A stretch of DNA of 64,000 nt, from positions 1-64,000 of the forward strand of contig NZ_JACHIF010000010.1 of the NCBI RefSeq assembly GCF_014203045.1, read 5' to 3'. The position numbers and the translations under genes are program-made. Below are positions 34,613 to 42,794 of the stretch, in pieces. Numbering within the stretch: the stretch's first letter is position 1; every line of letters starts with the position of its first letter. The notes beneath the pieces are model-generated. The model was not told the origin of the DNA. It did no database searches and worked only from the letters and a program-made list of their open reading frames with translations. The stretch is from Prosthecobacter dejongeii. GTDB taxonomy: Bacteria > Verrucomicrobiota > Verrucomicrobiia > Verrucomicrobiales > Verrucomicrobiaceae.

Positions 34613-35265
34613 TCTCCCCTCGCACCATCCTCGCTCTCGACCTCTCTTCCACTCGCGGAGTCATTGCTGTGCTGCGGGGCACTGAGATTCTTTTTGAGGC
34701 GGCCTTTACTGCTGAGCGCTCTCACAATGCCCAGGTCTTTGCCCCGCTCGGACAGGCCTTGGACGCCATCGGCGCAGAGTCTGCCATCATGGTCATTGGC
34801 ACAGGACCAGGTTCCTACACCGGCGTGCGCATCGCCATCGCCGCAGCCCAGGGCATCGCTCTTTCACGCGGATGGCCCGTCTTTGGCTGGCCCTCCATCA
34901 CCAGTGGCCCTCTGGCCGATTACCATGTGATCGGCGATGCCCGGCGCGGCATGTTTTATCTCACCTCCGTGAAGCAATCCACGTTAGGCCCCATCGAGAT
35001 CGTGGATGCCGCTGCGGCTCAAGCCGCTGTCGAAGCAGGCGGCGATTGGTTTAGCTTCGATGCGAAGCCCCCCCTCGCTTTGCCGCAGGTCCAACTGTGT
35101 CCCCCCGACGCTGGCAAGTTGGCCCTGATTGCCTCAACGCTCCCCGATGAAGTGATCAAAACCTTAGCAGCTCAGTCACTGGAGCCTGTTTATTTGCAAG
35201 AGGCCTTCATCACCACGGCCAAAAAGGCAGGCAAAAAAGTCCCCTGCGTGGCCCAGCCGATCTGA
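34609..35265 (+). CDS. tsaB: tRNA threonylcarbamoyladenosine biosynthesis protein TsaB
   Basis: A 218-residue ASKHA-fold protein. The signature GTGPGSYTGVRIAIAAAQGIA near residue 64-85 is the TsaB hallmark; it begins LALDLSSTRGVIAVL. It pairs with TsaD in the t6A complex. tsaD is not in the window. The start ATG at 34609 overlaps the tsaE stop. It is shorter than E. coli TsaB by about 10 residues and ends without the usual terminator. Confidence 0.93.
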   Translation: MISPRTILALDLSSTRGVIAVLRGTEILFEAAFTAERSHNAQVFAPLGQALDAIGAESAIMVIGTGPGSYTGVRIAIAAAQGIALSRGWPVFGWPSITSGPLADYHVIGDARRGMFYLTSVKQSTLGPIEIVDAAAAQAAVEAGGDWFSFDAKPPLALPQVQLCPPDAGKLALIASTLPDEVIKTLAAQSLEPVYLQEAFITTAKKAGKKVPCVAQPI

Positions 35266-35340
35266 TTCCTTCGTGGCAGAGAAGACGGGGGTAGAAAAAA
35301 TCTTGTCCAAAGAGTGCCCGCAGCAGACTCTTGGCTTCGC

Positions 35341-36585
35341 ATGAACCGCCGCCACTTCCTTACCACAGCCCTTGCCGCCACGCTAGCCCCCATCGCCGCC
35401 CAGCAAGGTCGTGCTCCGCGCATCATCCTACGCTCCTCCTGGCAGACGGTAAACATTGGCGACATCGCCCACACCCCCGGCGTCCTCGCCCTCCTGGAAA
35501 AACATCTTCCTCATGTCGAGGTGCGTCTGTGGCCCAGCAAGGTGGACAATGGCGTGGACGAAATGCTGATGAAGCGTTTCCCAAAATTGGTTATTCTCAA
35601 GAAAGAAGACCTCAAGCAGGCCTTCGAAGAATGCGATTTCCTCCTGCACGGTTCCGGTCCCTCATTGGTCGCCCAAAATGATGTGGTGAAATGGAAAGAA
35701 GCCACCGGCAAACCTTACGGCGTCTATGGCATCACCGTCGCAGCCCAGGGCTCCACCTCCACCAAACCCGCCTCCGAAAGCTCCATCGCCAAGACCATCT
35801 CAGTTCTCAGTGGAGCCCAGTTCGCCTTCTTCCGCGACACCGTTTCTCTAGGCCTTGTCAAGAAGCTCGGGTGCACCTGCCCCATCCTTGAGTTCGGCCC
35901 AGATGGAGCTTTCGCCACCGATCTGCGCGATGATGAAAAGGCCCTCGCCTTCCTGAAAGAGCATGGCTTGGAAGAAGGCAAATTCCTCTGCTGCATCGGC
36001 CGCCTGCGCTTCACGCCCTATTGGAAAATGAAGCCCGGCGTGAAATTCGATGAAACAAAACAGAAACGCAATGACGCCATGAAAGAGCACGACCTGGGTC
36101 CCCTGCGCCAGGCCATCATTGAGGTGGTCAAACAGACCGACATGAAGGTCCTGCTCTGCCCTGAAGACTCCAGCCAAATGGAGGTCAACAAAGAGAACTT
36201 CTACGACAAGCTGCCCGAGGATGTGAAAGCCAAGGTCGTCTGGCGGTCCACGTATTGGCTCACGGGTGAAGCCCTGAGCACCTACGTGAGAAGTGCCGGC
36301 CTTTTCGGTGCCGAAATGCACAGCCCCATCATGTGCATCGGCAATGGCATCCCGGCCATCGTCTGCCGCTGGACGGAGCAAACCAGCAAGGGCCTCATGT
36401 GGCGTGACTTTGGCCTAGGCGAATGGCTCTTCAACATGGACGAAGAATCTGAAATCCCCGGCATCGTCCCCGCAGTCGTCGCCATGGCCAAAGATCCCGC
36501 TGCCGCCAAAGCCAAAGCCCTCAAAGGCCAAGCCATCGTTCACGAACGCCAGCGCCTAACCATGGAGATCGTCGGCAAAATGTAA
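35341..36585 (+). CDS. Tat-exported polysaccharide pyruvyl transferase family protein
   Basis: A 414-residue protein with a Tat-like signal: NRRHFLTTALAATLAPIAAQ. The body has the polysaccharide pyruvyl transferase fold: TVNIGDIAHTPGVLALLE near residue 40, FLLHGSGPSLV (the conserved region with Gly residues), YGVYGITVAAQG, LRFTPYWKM, and the C-terminal YVRSAGLFGAEMHSPIM motif. Family members attach pyruvate from phosphoenolpyruvate to a sugar. A Tat signal would place this protein outside the cytoplasm, where PEP is absent, which is odd. A frame beginning further upstream (35314) is less likely. Confidence 0.75.
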   Translation: MNRRHFLTTALAATLAPIAAQQGRAPRIILRSSWQTVNIGDIAHTPGVLALLEKHLPHVEVRLWPSKVDNGVDEMLMKRFPKLVILKKEDLKQAFEECDFLLHGSGPSLVAQNDVVKWKEATGKPYGVYGITVAAQGSTSTKPASESSIAKTISVLSGAQFAFFRDTVSLGLVKKLGCTCPILEFGPDGAFATDLRDDEKALAFLKEHGLEEGKFLCCIGRLRFTPYWKMKPGVKFDETKQKRNDAMKEHDLGPLRQAIIEVVKQTDMKVLLCPEDSSQMEVNKENFYDKLPEDVKAKVVWRSTYWLTGEALSTYVRSAGLFGAEMHSPIMCIGNGIPAIVCRWTEQTSKGLMWRDFGLGEWLFNMDEESEIPGIVPAVVAMAKDPAAAKAKALKGQAIVHERQRLTMEIVGKM

Positions 36586-37004
36586 AGTGAGGCGGGCACT
36601 CCTGCCTGCCCCATTTAAACTGACGGGGATTCATCTCAAAACCTTAGCTTACGCAGGTCCTACGGCTAGATTTAAAATCACTCCATCATTCGCTTTATGC
36701 ATCTCTAGGAGCACCCTCGGAACATGAAGAAAATAGCTATCCCAGCTAGAAGCAGATAGAGCAACCACTTCCCCAGCCGCGCGCAGCCAGCCATTCGGTT
36801 GATCTGCGTTTCGCTCGCCTCATCCAATGTGGGTTCCGAAACGGGAGGCTGTTCGATGTCGTCCTCTTCCATTTCAGCGTTGTATTCAATACGCCATCGC
36901 CTGTCGAGACAATCCTCGGCAGCCGCCAGTCATTCTAGCCCTTGAAGGAAAGCGTCTGCTCGCAACGATTGCTTACTTGCCCATCCAACCCCGTCCCTGT
37001 GACA
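36586..37004. other. 419-base spacer containing one small minus-strand membrane gene
   Basis: Between the pyruvyl-transferase-like gene and the glucuronoyl-esterase-like gene. The only feature supported is a 55-residue frame at 36705-36872. Near 36585 an imperfect GC hairpin without a T-run follows the stop codon. Nothing else is recognised. Confidence 0.5.
36705..36872 (-). CDS. Small single-span membrane protein, 55 residues
   Basis: Read from the ATG at 36872, the frame gives an acidic N-terminal half (MEEDDIEQPPVSEPTLDEAS) and a C-terminal hydrophobic span KWLLYLLLAGIAIFFMF ending with RGCS. This charge pattern (acidic head, one helix, short basic-Cys tail) is like a genuine small membrane protein and unlike random translation. 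No ribosome-binding sequence is obvious. The frame stays open upstream of the ATG for 19 more codons to a TGA, so a non-ATG start is possible. No family recognised. Confidence 0.5.
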   Translation of the reverse strand: MEEDDIEQPPVSEPTLDEASETQINRMAGCARLGKWLLYLLLAGIAIFFMFRGCS

Positions 37005-38300
37005 ATGAATTTCCCCATGCGCAAAAGCATCCTTTTCTCCCTCATGATCCTCATCGGTGAAGACTGGGCCAACGCCCAGCAAAAGACGGCCAACTACGAC
37101 GAGTCCAAGATCCCGCCCTACACCCTGCCCGCCCTGCTGACCGCGCAGGATGGCAGCAAGATCTCTTCCGCCGAAGGCTGGACAAACACCCGGCGCCCCG
37201 AAGTGCTGGCTCTTTTCCAGGAGCACGTGTTTGGCCGCACCCCGGCAAACTGGGGCAGGGTGAGCTTTGAAACCCGCGAGGTCAAAAAAGACGCCCTTGG
37301 AGGAAAGGCCACGCGCAAGCTCATCCACATCGCCCTGCCAGAGCATCCCACTTGGGCCGGCATGGAGGTGATGCTTTACATCCCCAATGGCCTTTCCCAG
37401 CCCGCCCCTTGTTTCGTCGGCCCCAGTTTCGGTGGCAACCATGCCGTCAGCACAGAAACAGACGTTCCTCTTTCCACACGCTGGATGCGCCCCAGCAAGG
37501 ACAAGCACATCGTGGACAATCGTGCCACCGAAGCCAGCCGTGGCAATGAAAGCAGCCGCTGGCCCCTGGAAATGATCATTGGCCAAGGCTTCGCTGTTGC
37601 CACCTACTACTATGGGGACATCGAGCCAGACCACGCCGACGGCTGGAAGGAAGGCCTACGCGCCATCCTGAGCAAAGACGGGGCGAACACCGAATGGAAA
37701 AATGGCGACTGGGGTGCCATCGGCGCTTGGTCCTGGGGCCTTAGTCGCATCGCCGACTACCTGGAAACCGACGATAGCATTGACGCCAAAAAGCTCGCCG
37801 TCATCGGCCATTCGCGCCTGGGTAAGACCTCTCTCTGGACTGGAGCGCAGGACCAGCGTTTCGGCGTCGTCATATCTAACAATTCAGGCGAAGGCGGCGC
37901 AGCCCTCATGCGCCGGAATATTGGTGAAACCACCGCCATCATCACCAAAGCCTTCCCTCATTGGTTCACCAAAACATACACCAGCTACGCCAATAACGAA
38001 GCCGCCTGCCCCATTGACAAACACATGCTCATCGCCCTGGCCGCACCCCGTCCCATCTACATCGCCAGCGCGGTGGAGGATACCTGGGCAGACCCCAAAG
38101 GCGAGTTCCTCTCCGGCCTGAATGCAGAGCCTGTGTATGCCCTTTTTGGCCAAAAAGGCTACGGGGTCAACGAACAACCCGGGATTGATAGCCCCGTGGG
38201 TGATGCCATTGCCTATCACATCCGCACAGGGAAGCATGATGTCACCAGCTATGACTGGGAGCAGTATCTGCGATTTGCCAAAAGACACTTCAACAAGTGA
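37005..38300 (+). CDS. CE15-like glucuronoyl esterase
   Basis: A 431-residue exported protein with a signal peptide (MRKSILFSLMILIGEDWANAQ). The mature protein looks like a glucuronoyl methylesterase: PTWAGMEVMLYIPNGL, FVGPSFGGNHAVS, GAWSWGLSRIADYLE, then the serine elbow VIGHSRLGKTS with Ser near residue 270 and the His in GKHDVTSYDWEQYLRFA near 411. These are CE15 motifs; the family cleaves ester bonds between lignin and 4-O-methylglucuronoyl xylan, or bacterial relatives of it. Start ATG at 37005 chosen because the signal peptide begins there. Neighbours give no further hint. Confidence 0.82.
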   Translation: MNFPMRKSILFSLMILIGEDWANAQQKTANYDESKIPPYTLPALLTAQDGSKISSAEGWTNTRRPEVLALFQEHVFGRTPANWGRVSFETREVKKDALGGKATRKLIHIALPEHPTWAGMEVMLYIPNGLSQPAPCFVGPSFGGNHAVSTETDVPLSTRWMRPSKDKHIVDNRATEASRGNESSRWPLEMIIGQGFAVATYYYGDIEPDHADGWKEGLRAILSKDGANTEWKNGDWGAIGAWSWGLSRIADYLETDDSIDAKKLAVIGHSRLGKTSLWTGAQDQRFGVVISNNSGEGGAALMRRNIGETTAIITKAFPHWFTKTYTSYANNEAACPIDKHMLIALAAPRPIYIASAVEDTWADPKGEFLSGLNAEPVYALFGQKGYGVNEQPGIDSPVGDAIAYHIRTGKHDVTSYDWEQYLRFAKRHFNK

Positions 38301-38384
38301 CTGCCGGGAAAATGCAGCCTGAAAAATAAGTCTTTCAGATACGATTAATTTGCCGATCTTTCGGAATCGTTTATAATTATTGGA

Positions 38385-38816
38385 ATGAAGGCCAGTTTTC
38401 AGGCAGCCGAACCCCAACCCCTCGTCCGCTCAAAGACACGCAGGGCTCGTCATCATCCACGCCCAGGACGGCTGGTCAGTGTCTCCCTTTTACTGTTCCT
38501 TTCCTGGCTTGGCATCGGGATTTTCATCGCCTCTGCCATCGCCATGTGGCGCACTGGAGACAGCCTGGCGGGCTGGTCCGCGCTAGGAGGACTGGTTCTT
38601 TTCACCCTGGGACGCATCTCCAGCTTCGTCCTCGGACGGCATGTCAATTGCACCCTTTGTCATGGCCCCGTGCTGCATGAAAAACGCTGCCACAAGCACG
38701 CAGAAGCTTTTAAAATCACCCCACTTTCCTACCGCTCTTCGACCGTTGCGGCCATCCTCAGCACGGGCGGATTTCGCTGCATGTACTGCGGCACGCCCTA
38801 TCGGCTGAAGAAGTAA
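38385..38816 (+). CDS. Two-helix membrane protein with C-terminal CxxC pair
   Basis: A 143-residue protein of no family I recognise. A basic N-terminus (residues 1-30) is followed by two hydrophobic segments (about 33-53 and 64-82), then a soluble tail with CTLCHGP and CMYCGTPY. The two CxxC pairs look like a zinc ribbon. It is transcribed ahead of ftsH, 103 bases away, with no strong terminator between, so cotranscription is possible. Confidence 0.55.
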   Translation: MKASFQAAEPQPLVRSKTRRARHHPRPGRLVSVSLLLFLSWLGIGIFIASAIAMWRTGDSLAGWSALGGLVLFTLGRISSFVLGRHVNCTLCHGPVLHEKRCHKHAEAFKITPLSYRSSTVAAILSTGGFRCMYCGTPYRLKK

Positions 38817-38919
38817 GCCTGCTAAATCGCTTAAAAATCCCCGACGAATCGGTTTTTGCAAAAGATGACGTGACGTGTATGCTCGTCATTCGTAATTCTT
38901 TTCGTTCCCCCTCCAATTC

Positions 38920-41007
38920 ATGTCAGAAGACCCCACACCCAAAAACGAAGGCCCAAATAGGCGCAATCAAGAGCCCCAGTTTAACTGGAGGGGCTTTCTT
39001 TTGCTGGCCATGGCTGTCTTGTTGATGGCCACCGCGTACGTCACCAGCAATCCAAGCTCCCGCTCCAAAGAGATTTCTTACAAGGCTTTCAAGGAAATGG
39101 TCGAAAAGGACCAGATTGATAGCAGCAAGGATCTTCACCTGATCCAGCAGGATACCACCACCGCCGAGTTCATCGAAGGTTTTGCCTTTATCTCTGCCGT
39201 GGATGCTGCTGCGAAGCCTGCCACAGTGCCACCGGTCACCCCTGAAGCGAAGCCAGCTACGCCTGCGACTTCGGTGCAGTTTAAAGTGCCTGTGAGCATT
39301 CAATATCAGAAGGAAGAGTTGCAGGCTCTCATGAAATCTAAAGGACTGGTCCTCATCCCCAAATATGAGAACAATCAGTGGGGATCGGTGCTGGTCTCAA
39401 TGCTGCCCATTTTGCTTCTTTTGTTCCTTTTGTATTTCTTGGTCCGCCAGCAGATCAAAAGTGCAGGTCGGGGTGCATTGAGCTTTGGCAAAAGCAAAGC
39501 CAAGATGCTTTCCCAAGATCGTAACAAGGTCACCTTCAAAGATGTGGCCGGTGTCGAAGAAGCCAAAGAAGAAGTGCAGGAGCTAGTTGAGTTCCTCAAA
39601 GATCCCAAGCGCTTCCAGCGTCTGGGGGGGAAGATCCCCAAGGGCGTTCTCATGGTGGGTTCCCCCGGCACTGGCAAGACTCTGCTGGCCAAAGCCATCG
39701 CAGGTGAGGCGGATGTGCCTTTCTTCAGCATCAGCGGTTCTGACTTCGTCGAAATGTTCGTCGGTGTCGGTGCCAGCCGTGTGCGTGACATGTTCGAACA
39801 GGGCAAAAAGAATGCGCCTTGCCTCATCTTCATTGACGAAATCGATGCCGTCGGTCGTCATCGCGGCCATGGCATGGGGGGTGGTCACGACGAACGTGAG
39901 CAGACCCTGAACGCCCTCCTGGTGGAAATGGATGGCTTTGATACCCAAGAAGGCATCATCATCATCGCAGCCACAAACCGTCCAGACGTTCTTGACCCAG
40001 CCCTGCTTCGTCCAGGTCGTTTCGACCGCCAGGTCACCGTCAGTCTGCCCGACGTGAAAGGGCGTGAGGAAATCCTCAACGTCCATGCCAAGCGCGTGAA
40101 ACTCAGCGAAAACGCTGACTTATCCAAGGTGGCTCGCGGAACTCCTGGTTTCTCCGGGGCCGAGCTTGCCAACGTCATCAACGAAGCCGCCCTCTTGGCA
40201 GCCCGCAAAAACCTCAAGTCCATCGGTACGCCTGAGCTGGAAGAGGCCCGTGACAAAGTCCGTTGGGGCCGTGAACGCCGCAGCCTGGCTCTGAGTGAGA
40301 AAGAAAAGGAAAACACCGCCTACCATGAAGCTGGCCACGCCATCCTCATCGAAGTGCTGGAGCATACCGATCCCCTCCACAAGGTCACCATCATCCCTCG
40401 TGGTCCATCCCTAGGTTCCACCATGTGGCTGCCTGAAGAAGACAAATTCACCCACCGCAAAAGTGAGCTGCTGGATGACCTCGTCGTCGCCATGGGCGGC
40501 CGTGTGGCTGAAGAGATCCAATTTGGCGACGTGACCAACGGAGCCATGGGAGACATCCGTCAGGCCACGGCCATCGCTCGCAACATGGTTTGCGCTTGGG
40601 GCATGAGCGATAAAATGGGCATGGTTGAATACGGTGAAGGTGAACAGGCTATTTTCCTGGCACGTGACCTTGCTCGTAACCGCAACTACAGTGGTGCCAC
40701 CGCTCAGAAGATTGATGAAGAAGTGAAAAACTTCATTGATAGCGCTTACGCCAAGGCCAAAGAAATCCTCCTTCACCACAAAGATAAGCTGGATGCCATC
40801 TCTGCGGCTCTGTTGGAGTATGAAACTCTGGATGGATCCCAGATCAAAGAAATCATGCAGCATGGCTACATGATCAATCCACCCAAGGACAAACCGAAGC
40901 CACCCACACCACCACCACTTCCGAAAGCTGCCGACACACGTCCCGTGTCTCAGGATGAAGAAGACCTCGGTGGCCTTCCTGGCGGTCTCGCTGGCGTCCC
41001 CGCCTGA
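38920..41007 (+). CDS. ftsH: ATP-dependent zinc metalloprotease FtsH
   Basis: A 695-residue membrane-anchored AAA+ protease. Two N-terminal membrane helices (residues about 26-44 and 150-175) flank a periplasmic segment of about 105 residues. Walker A is [13 protein letters not shown] near 249, Walker [18 protein letters not shown], then the second region of homology [21 protein letters not shown]. The zinc motif is HEAGH near 470. The C-terminus is unusually Pro-rich (about residues 655-680). It degrades unassembled membrane proteins and some cytoplasmic regulators. It ends with its own terminator, so it is the end of its transcription unit. Confidence 0.98.
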   Translation: MSEDPTPKNEGPNRRNQEPQFNWRGFLLLAMAVLLMATAYVTSNPSSRSKEISYKAFKEMVEKDQIDSSKDLHLIQQDTTTAEFIEGFAFISAVDAAAKPATVPPVTPEAKPATPATSVQFKVPVSIQYQKEELQALMKSKGLVLIPKYENNQWGSVLVSMLPILLLLFLLYFLVRQQIKSAGRGALSFGKSKAKMLSQDRNKVTFKDVAGVEEAKEEVQELVEFLKDPKRFQRLGGKIPKGVLMVGSPGTGKTLLAKAIAGEADVPFFSISGSDFVEMFVGVGASRVRDMFEQGKKNAPCLIFIDEIDAVGRHRGHGMGGGHDEREQTLNALLVEMDGFDTQEGIIIIAATNRPDVLDPALLRPGRFDRQVTVSLPDVKGREEILNVHAKRVKLSENADLSKVARGTPGFSGAELANVINEAALLAARKNLKSIGTPELEEARDKVRWGRERRSLALSEKEKENTAYHEAGHAILIEVLEHTDPLHKVTIIPRGPSLGSTMWLPEEDKFTHRKSELLDDLVVAMGGRVAEEIQFGDVTNGAMGDIRQATAIARNMVCAWGMSDKMGMVEYGEGEQAIFLARDLARNRNYSGATAQKIDEEVKNFIDSAYAKAKEILLHHKDKLDAISAALLEYETLDGSQIKEIMQHGYMINPPKDKPKPPTPPPLPKAADTRPVSQDEEDLGGLPGGLAGVPA

Positions 41008-41040
41008 TCCATTCTTGAGGAAGATTTTTCTCTCCTTTGA

Positions 41041-41078
41041 GCGGTGACGTGTGAAGCGCGTCACCGCTTTTTTGTTTT
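41041..41078 (+). terminator. Rho-independent terminator after ftsH
   Basis: GCGGTGACG pairs with CGTCACCGC across a 9-base loop, followed by a T-rich run. Lies 33 bases past the ftsH stop. Confidence 0.92.
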
Positions 41079-41224
41079 ATCTACAAGGCTTCTGAACATC
41101 CTCATGATCTCAGTCGCCATCGTTTCAAAGCCCTCATTCTCCCGTGGCGATTCCCCGGATTCCATGCCAGGATAATGATCCCTTTCAAGGCTCTGCACCT
41201 TTCGATTTCCGCCCCTGCCCCCTC

Positions 41225-42490
41225 ATGATTGATTCTGACATCCAAGCTGCCATCCACGACATGGGCCGCCGCGCCCGCGCCGCATCACGCGAACTGGTGA
41301 AGCTAAGCACGGAACAAAAAAACGCCATTTTGCTGGCCATGGCCGATGAGATCCAGGCCCGGGAAGCTACCATCCTCACAGAGAATGCCAAAGACCTTGC
41401 CCGAGCCGAAGAAAACGGCTTGTCCAAGGCCATGTTAGACCGCCTCACTCTGGATCCCAAGCGCCTCACTGCCATTGCTGAGGCGGTGCGTGAAGTAGCC
41501 ACCCTGCCCGATCCCGTCGGCGAAATACTCACAGATTGGACCCGCCCCAACGGCCTCCACATCACCAAAAAGCGCGTCCCCATCGGTGTCATCGGCATCA
41601 TCTTTGAATCTCGGCCTAACGTCACTACCGACGCGGCCAGCCTCTGCTTCAAGACTGGCAATGCTACCCTTCTACGTGGTGGCAGTGAAGCCATCCATTC
41701 CAATGTGGCCCTCGCCGCAGCCCTCCAGGCAGGCGGAGAGCGCGCCGGCCTGCCTGCGGATAGCATCCAGCTCATCCCATTCACCGACCGCGCCAGCGTG
41801 GAGCACATGGCCCGCATGGATCAATACCTGGACCTCATTATCCCACGTGGCGGCAAAGGCTTGATCGAAAAAGTCGTCGCCACCGCTCGCATGCCCGTCA
41901 TCAAGCACTACGATGGTGTCTGCCACGTGTACGTTCACTCCGATGCGGATCAAGAGATGGCCGCCAGCATCATCCTGAATGCTAAGACACAGAAGCCCGG
42001 TGTCTGCAATGCCCTGGAAACCATCCTGGTCCATCGCGATATCGCCACCAACTTCTACCCTTTGGTAGGCCAAAAACTGGCCGCCGCACAGGTGGAAGTC
42101 CATGCGGATTCCGAAGCCCAAAGTTTGTTAGGCATCGCAAACATCCCTGCGACTGAGCAAGACTGGAGCACCGAGTGGTTGGATCTCATTCTCTCTGCCA
42201 AGACGGTCTCAGGTCTGGATGAAGCCATCAACCACATCAATCAATACGGCAGCCACCACACAGACAGCATCGTCACAAATGATCGTGCTGTGGCTGAACG
42301 TTTCCAGCATGAAGTGGACAGTGCCGTGGTTCTCCACAATGCCAGCACACGCTTCAATGACGGCGGTGAATTCGGCTTTGGCGCAGAGATCGGCATCAGC
42401 ACGGACAAGCTCCATGCCCGTGGCCCCATGGGCCTCGCCGAACTCTGCAGCTATAAGTACCTCGTGGATGGCAGCGGTCAGGTGAGGTAG
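41225..42490 (+). CDS. proA: Gamma-glutamyl phosphate reductase
   Basis: A 421-residue aldehyde-dehydrogenase-fold enzyme that reduces gamma-glutamyl phosphate to glutamate semialdehyde in proline synthesis. Key motifs are VPIGVIGIIFESRPNVTTDAA, NATLLRGGSEAIHSN, LIIPRGGKGLI, the catalytic Cys in TQKPGVCNALET, and the C-terminal RFNDGGEFGFGAEIGIST. Start ATG at 41225; a longer upstream frame has no family resemblance. proB is not in the window, so the two steps are not in one operon here. Confidence 0.97.
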   Translation: MIDSDIQAAIHDMGRRARAASRELVKLSTEQKNAILLAMADEIQAREATILTENAKDLARAEENGLSKAMLDRLTLDPKRLTAIAEAVREVATLPDPVGEILTDWTRPNGLHITKKRVPIGVIGIIFESRPNVTTDAASLCFKTGNATLLRGGSEAIHSNVALAAALQAGGERAGLPADSIQLIPFTDRASVEHMARMDQYLDLIIPRGGKGLIEKVVATARMPVIKHYDGVCHVYVHSDADQEMAASIILNAKTQKPGVCNALETILVHRDIATNFYPLVGQKLAAAQVEVHADSEAQSLLGIANIPATEQDWSTEWLDLILSAKTVSGLDEAINHINQYGSHHTDSIVTNDRAVAERFQHEVDSAVVLHNASTRFNDGGEFGFGAEIGISTDKLHARGPMGLAELCSYKYLVDGSGQVR

Positions 42491-42518
42491 TAAAGGCATG
42501 CAGACGGAGGGAGGCTCT

Positions 42519-42694
42519 GGAGCGCGGACCTCCGAGTCCGCAGCAGGTCGCTGCGGGCGTGATTATGAACTGCTCATCAAGACCGCCCTAACGCCAGATC
42601 AGTGCGGCTGAGCATCCATTTCGGTAATATCAGCAGACCGCTCGAACGTCAGTTCACATATCAGCCCATCTGCGGGTTTGGAAATCCGCGCTCC
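42519..42694. repeat. Intergenic element bounded by a 10-bp inverted repeat
   Basis: GGAGCGCGGA (42519-42528) and its exact reverse complement TCCGCGCTCC (42685-42694) enclose about 156 bases with no reading frame. Next to the left arm lie smaller GC dyads such as TCCGAGTCCGCAGC and GTCGCTGCGGGC. The look, GC-rich arms in an intergenic spot, is that of a dispersed intergenic repeat or a non-autonomous miniature element. Whether other copies exist in the genome cannot be seen here. Confidence 0.5.
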
Positions 42695-42723
42695 GCTGGA
42701 CTTCGGTGCATCGCCAACTTGTA

Positions 42724-42756
42724 ACAAAAAACGGCAGTCAGTTTCCTGACTGCCGT
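42724..42756 (-). terminator. Rho-independent terminator of pnp
   Basis: On the minus strand ACGGCAGTCAG pairs perfectly with CTGACTGCCGT around a GAAA tetraloop and is followed by TTTTTTGTT. Lies about 40 bases past the pnp stop. Confidence 0.95.
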
Positions 42757-42794
42757 TGATAAGTTGTCGCTAGTTTTAAAACCAGCAGCCTAGA

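Noticed and set aside
36930-37634. Minus-strand frame of about 234 residues opposite the glucuronoyl-esterase-like gene
   Set aside because: Gly/Val/Ala-rich antisense shadow; the plus-strand gene has signal peptide and catalytic motifs.
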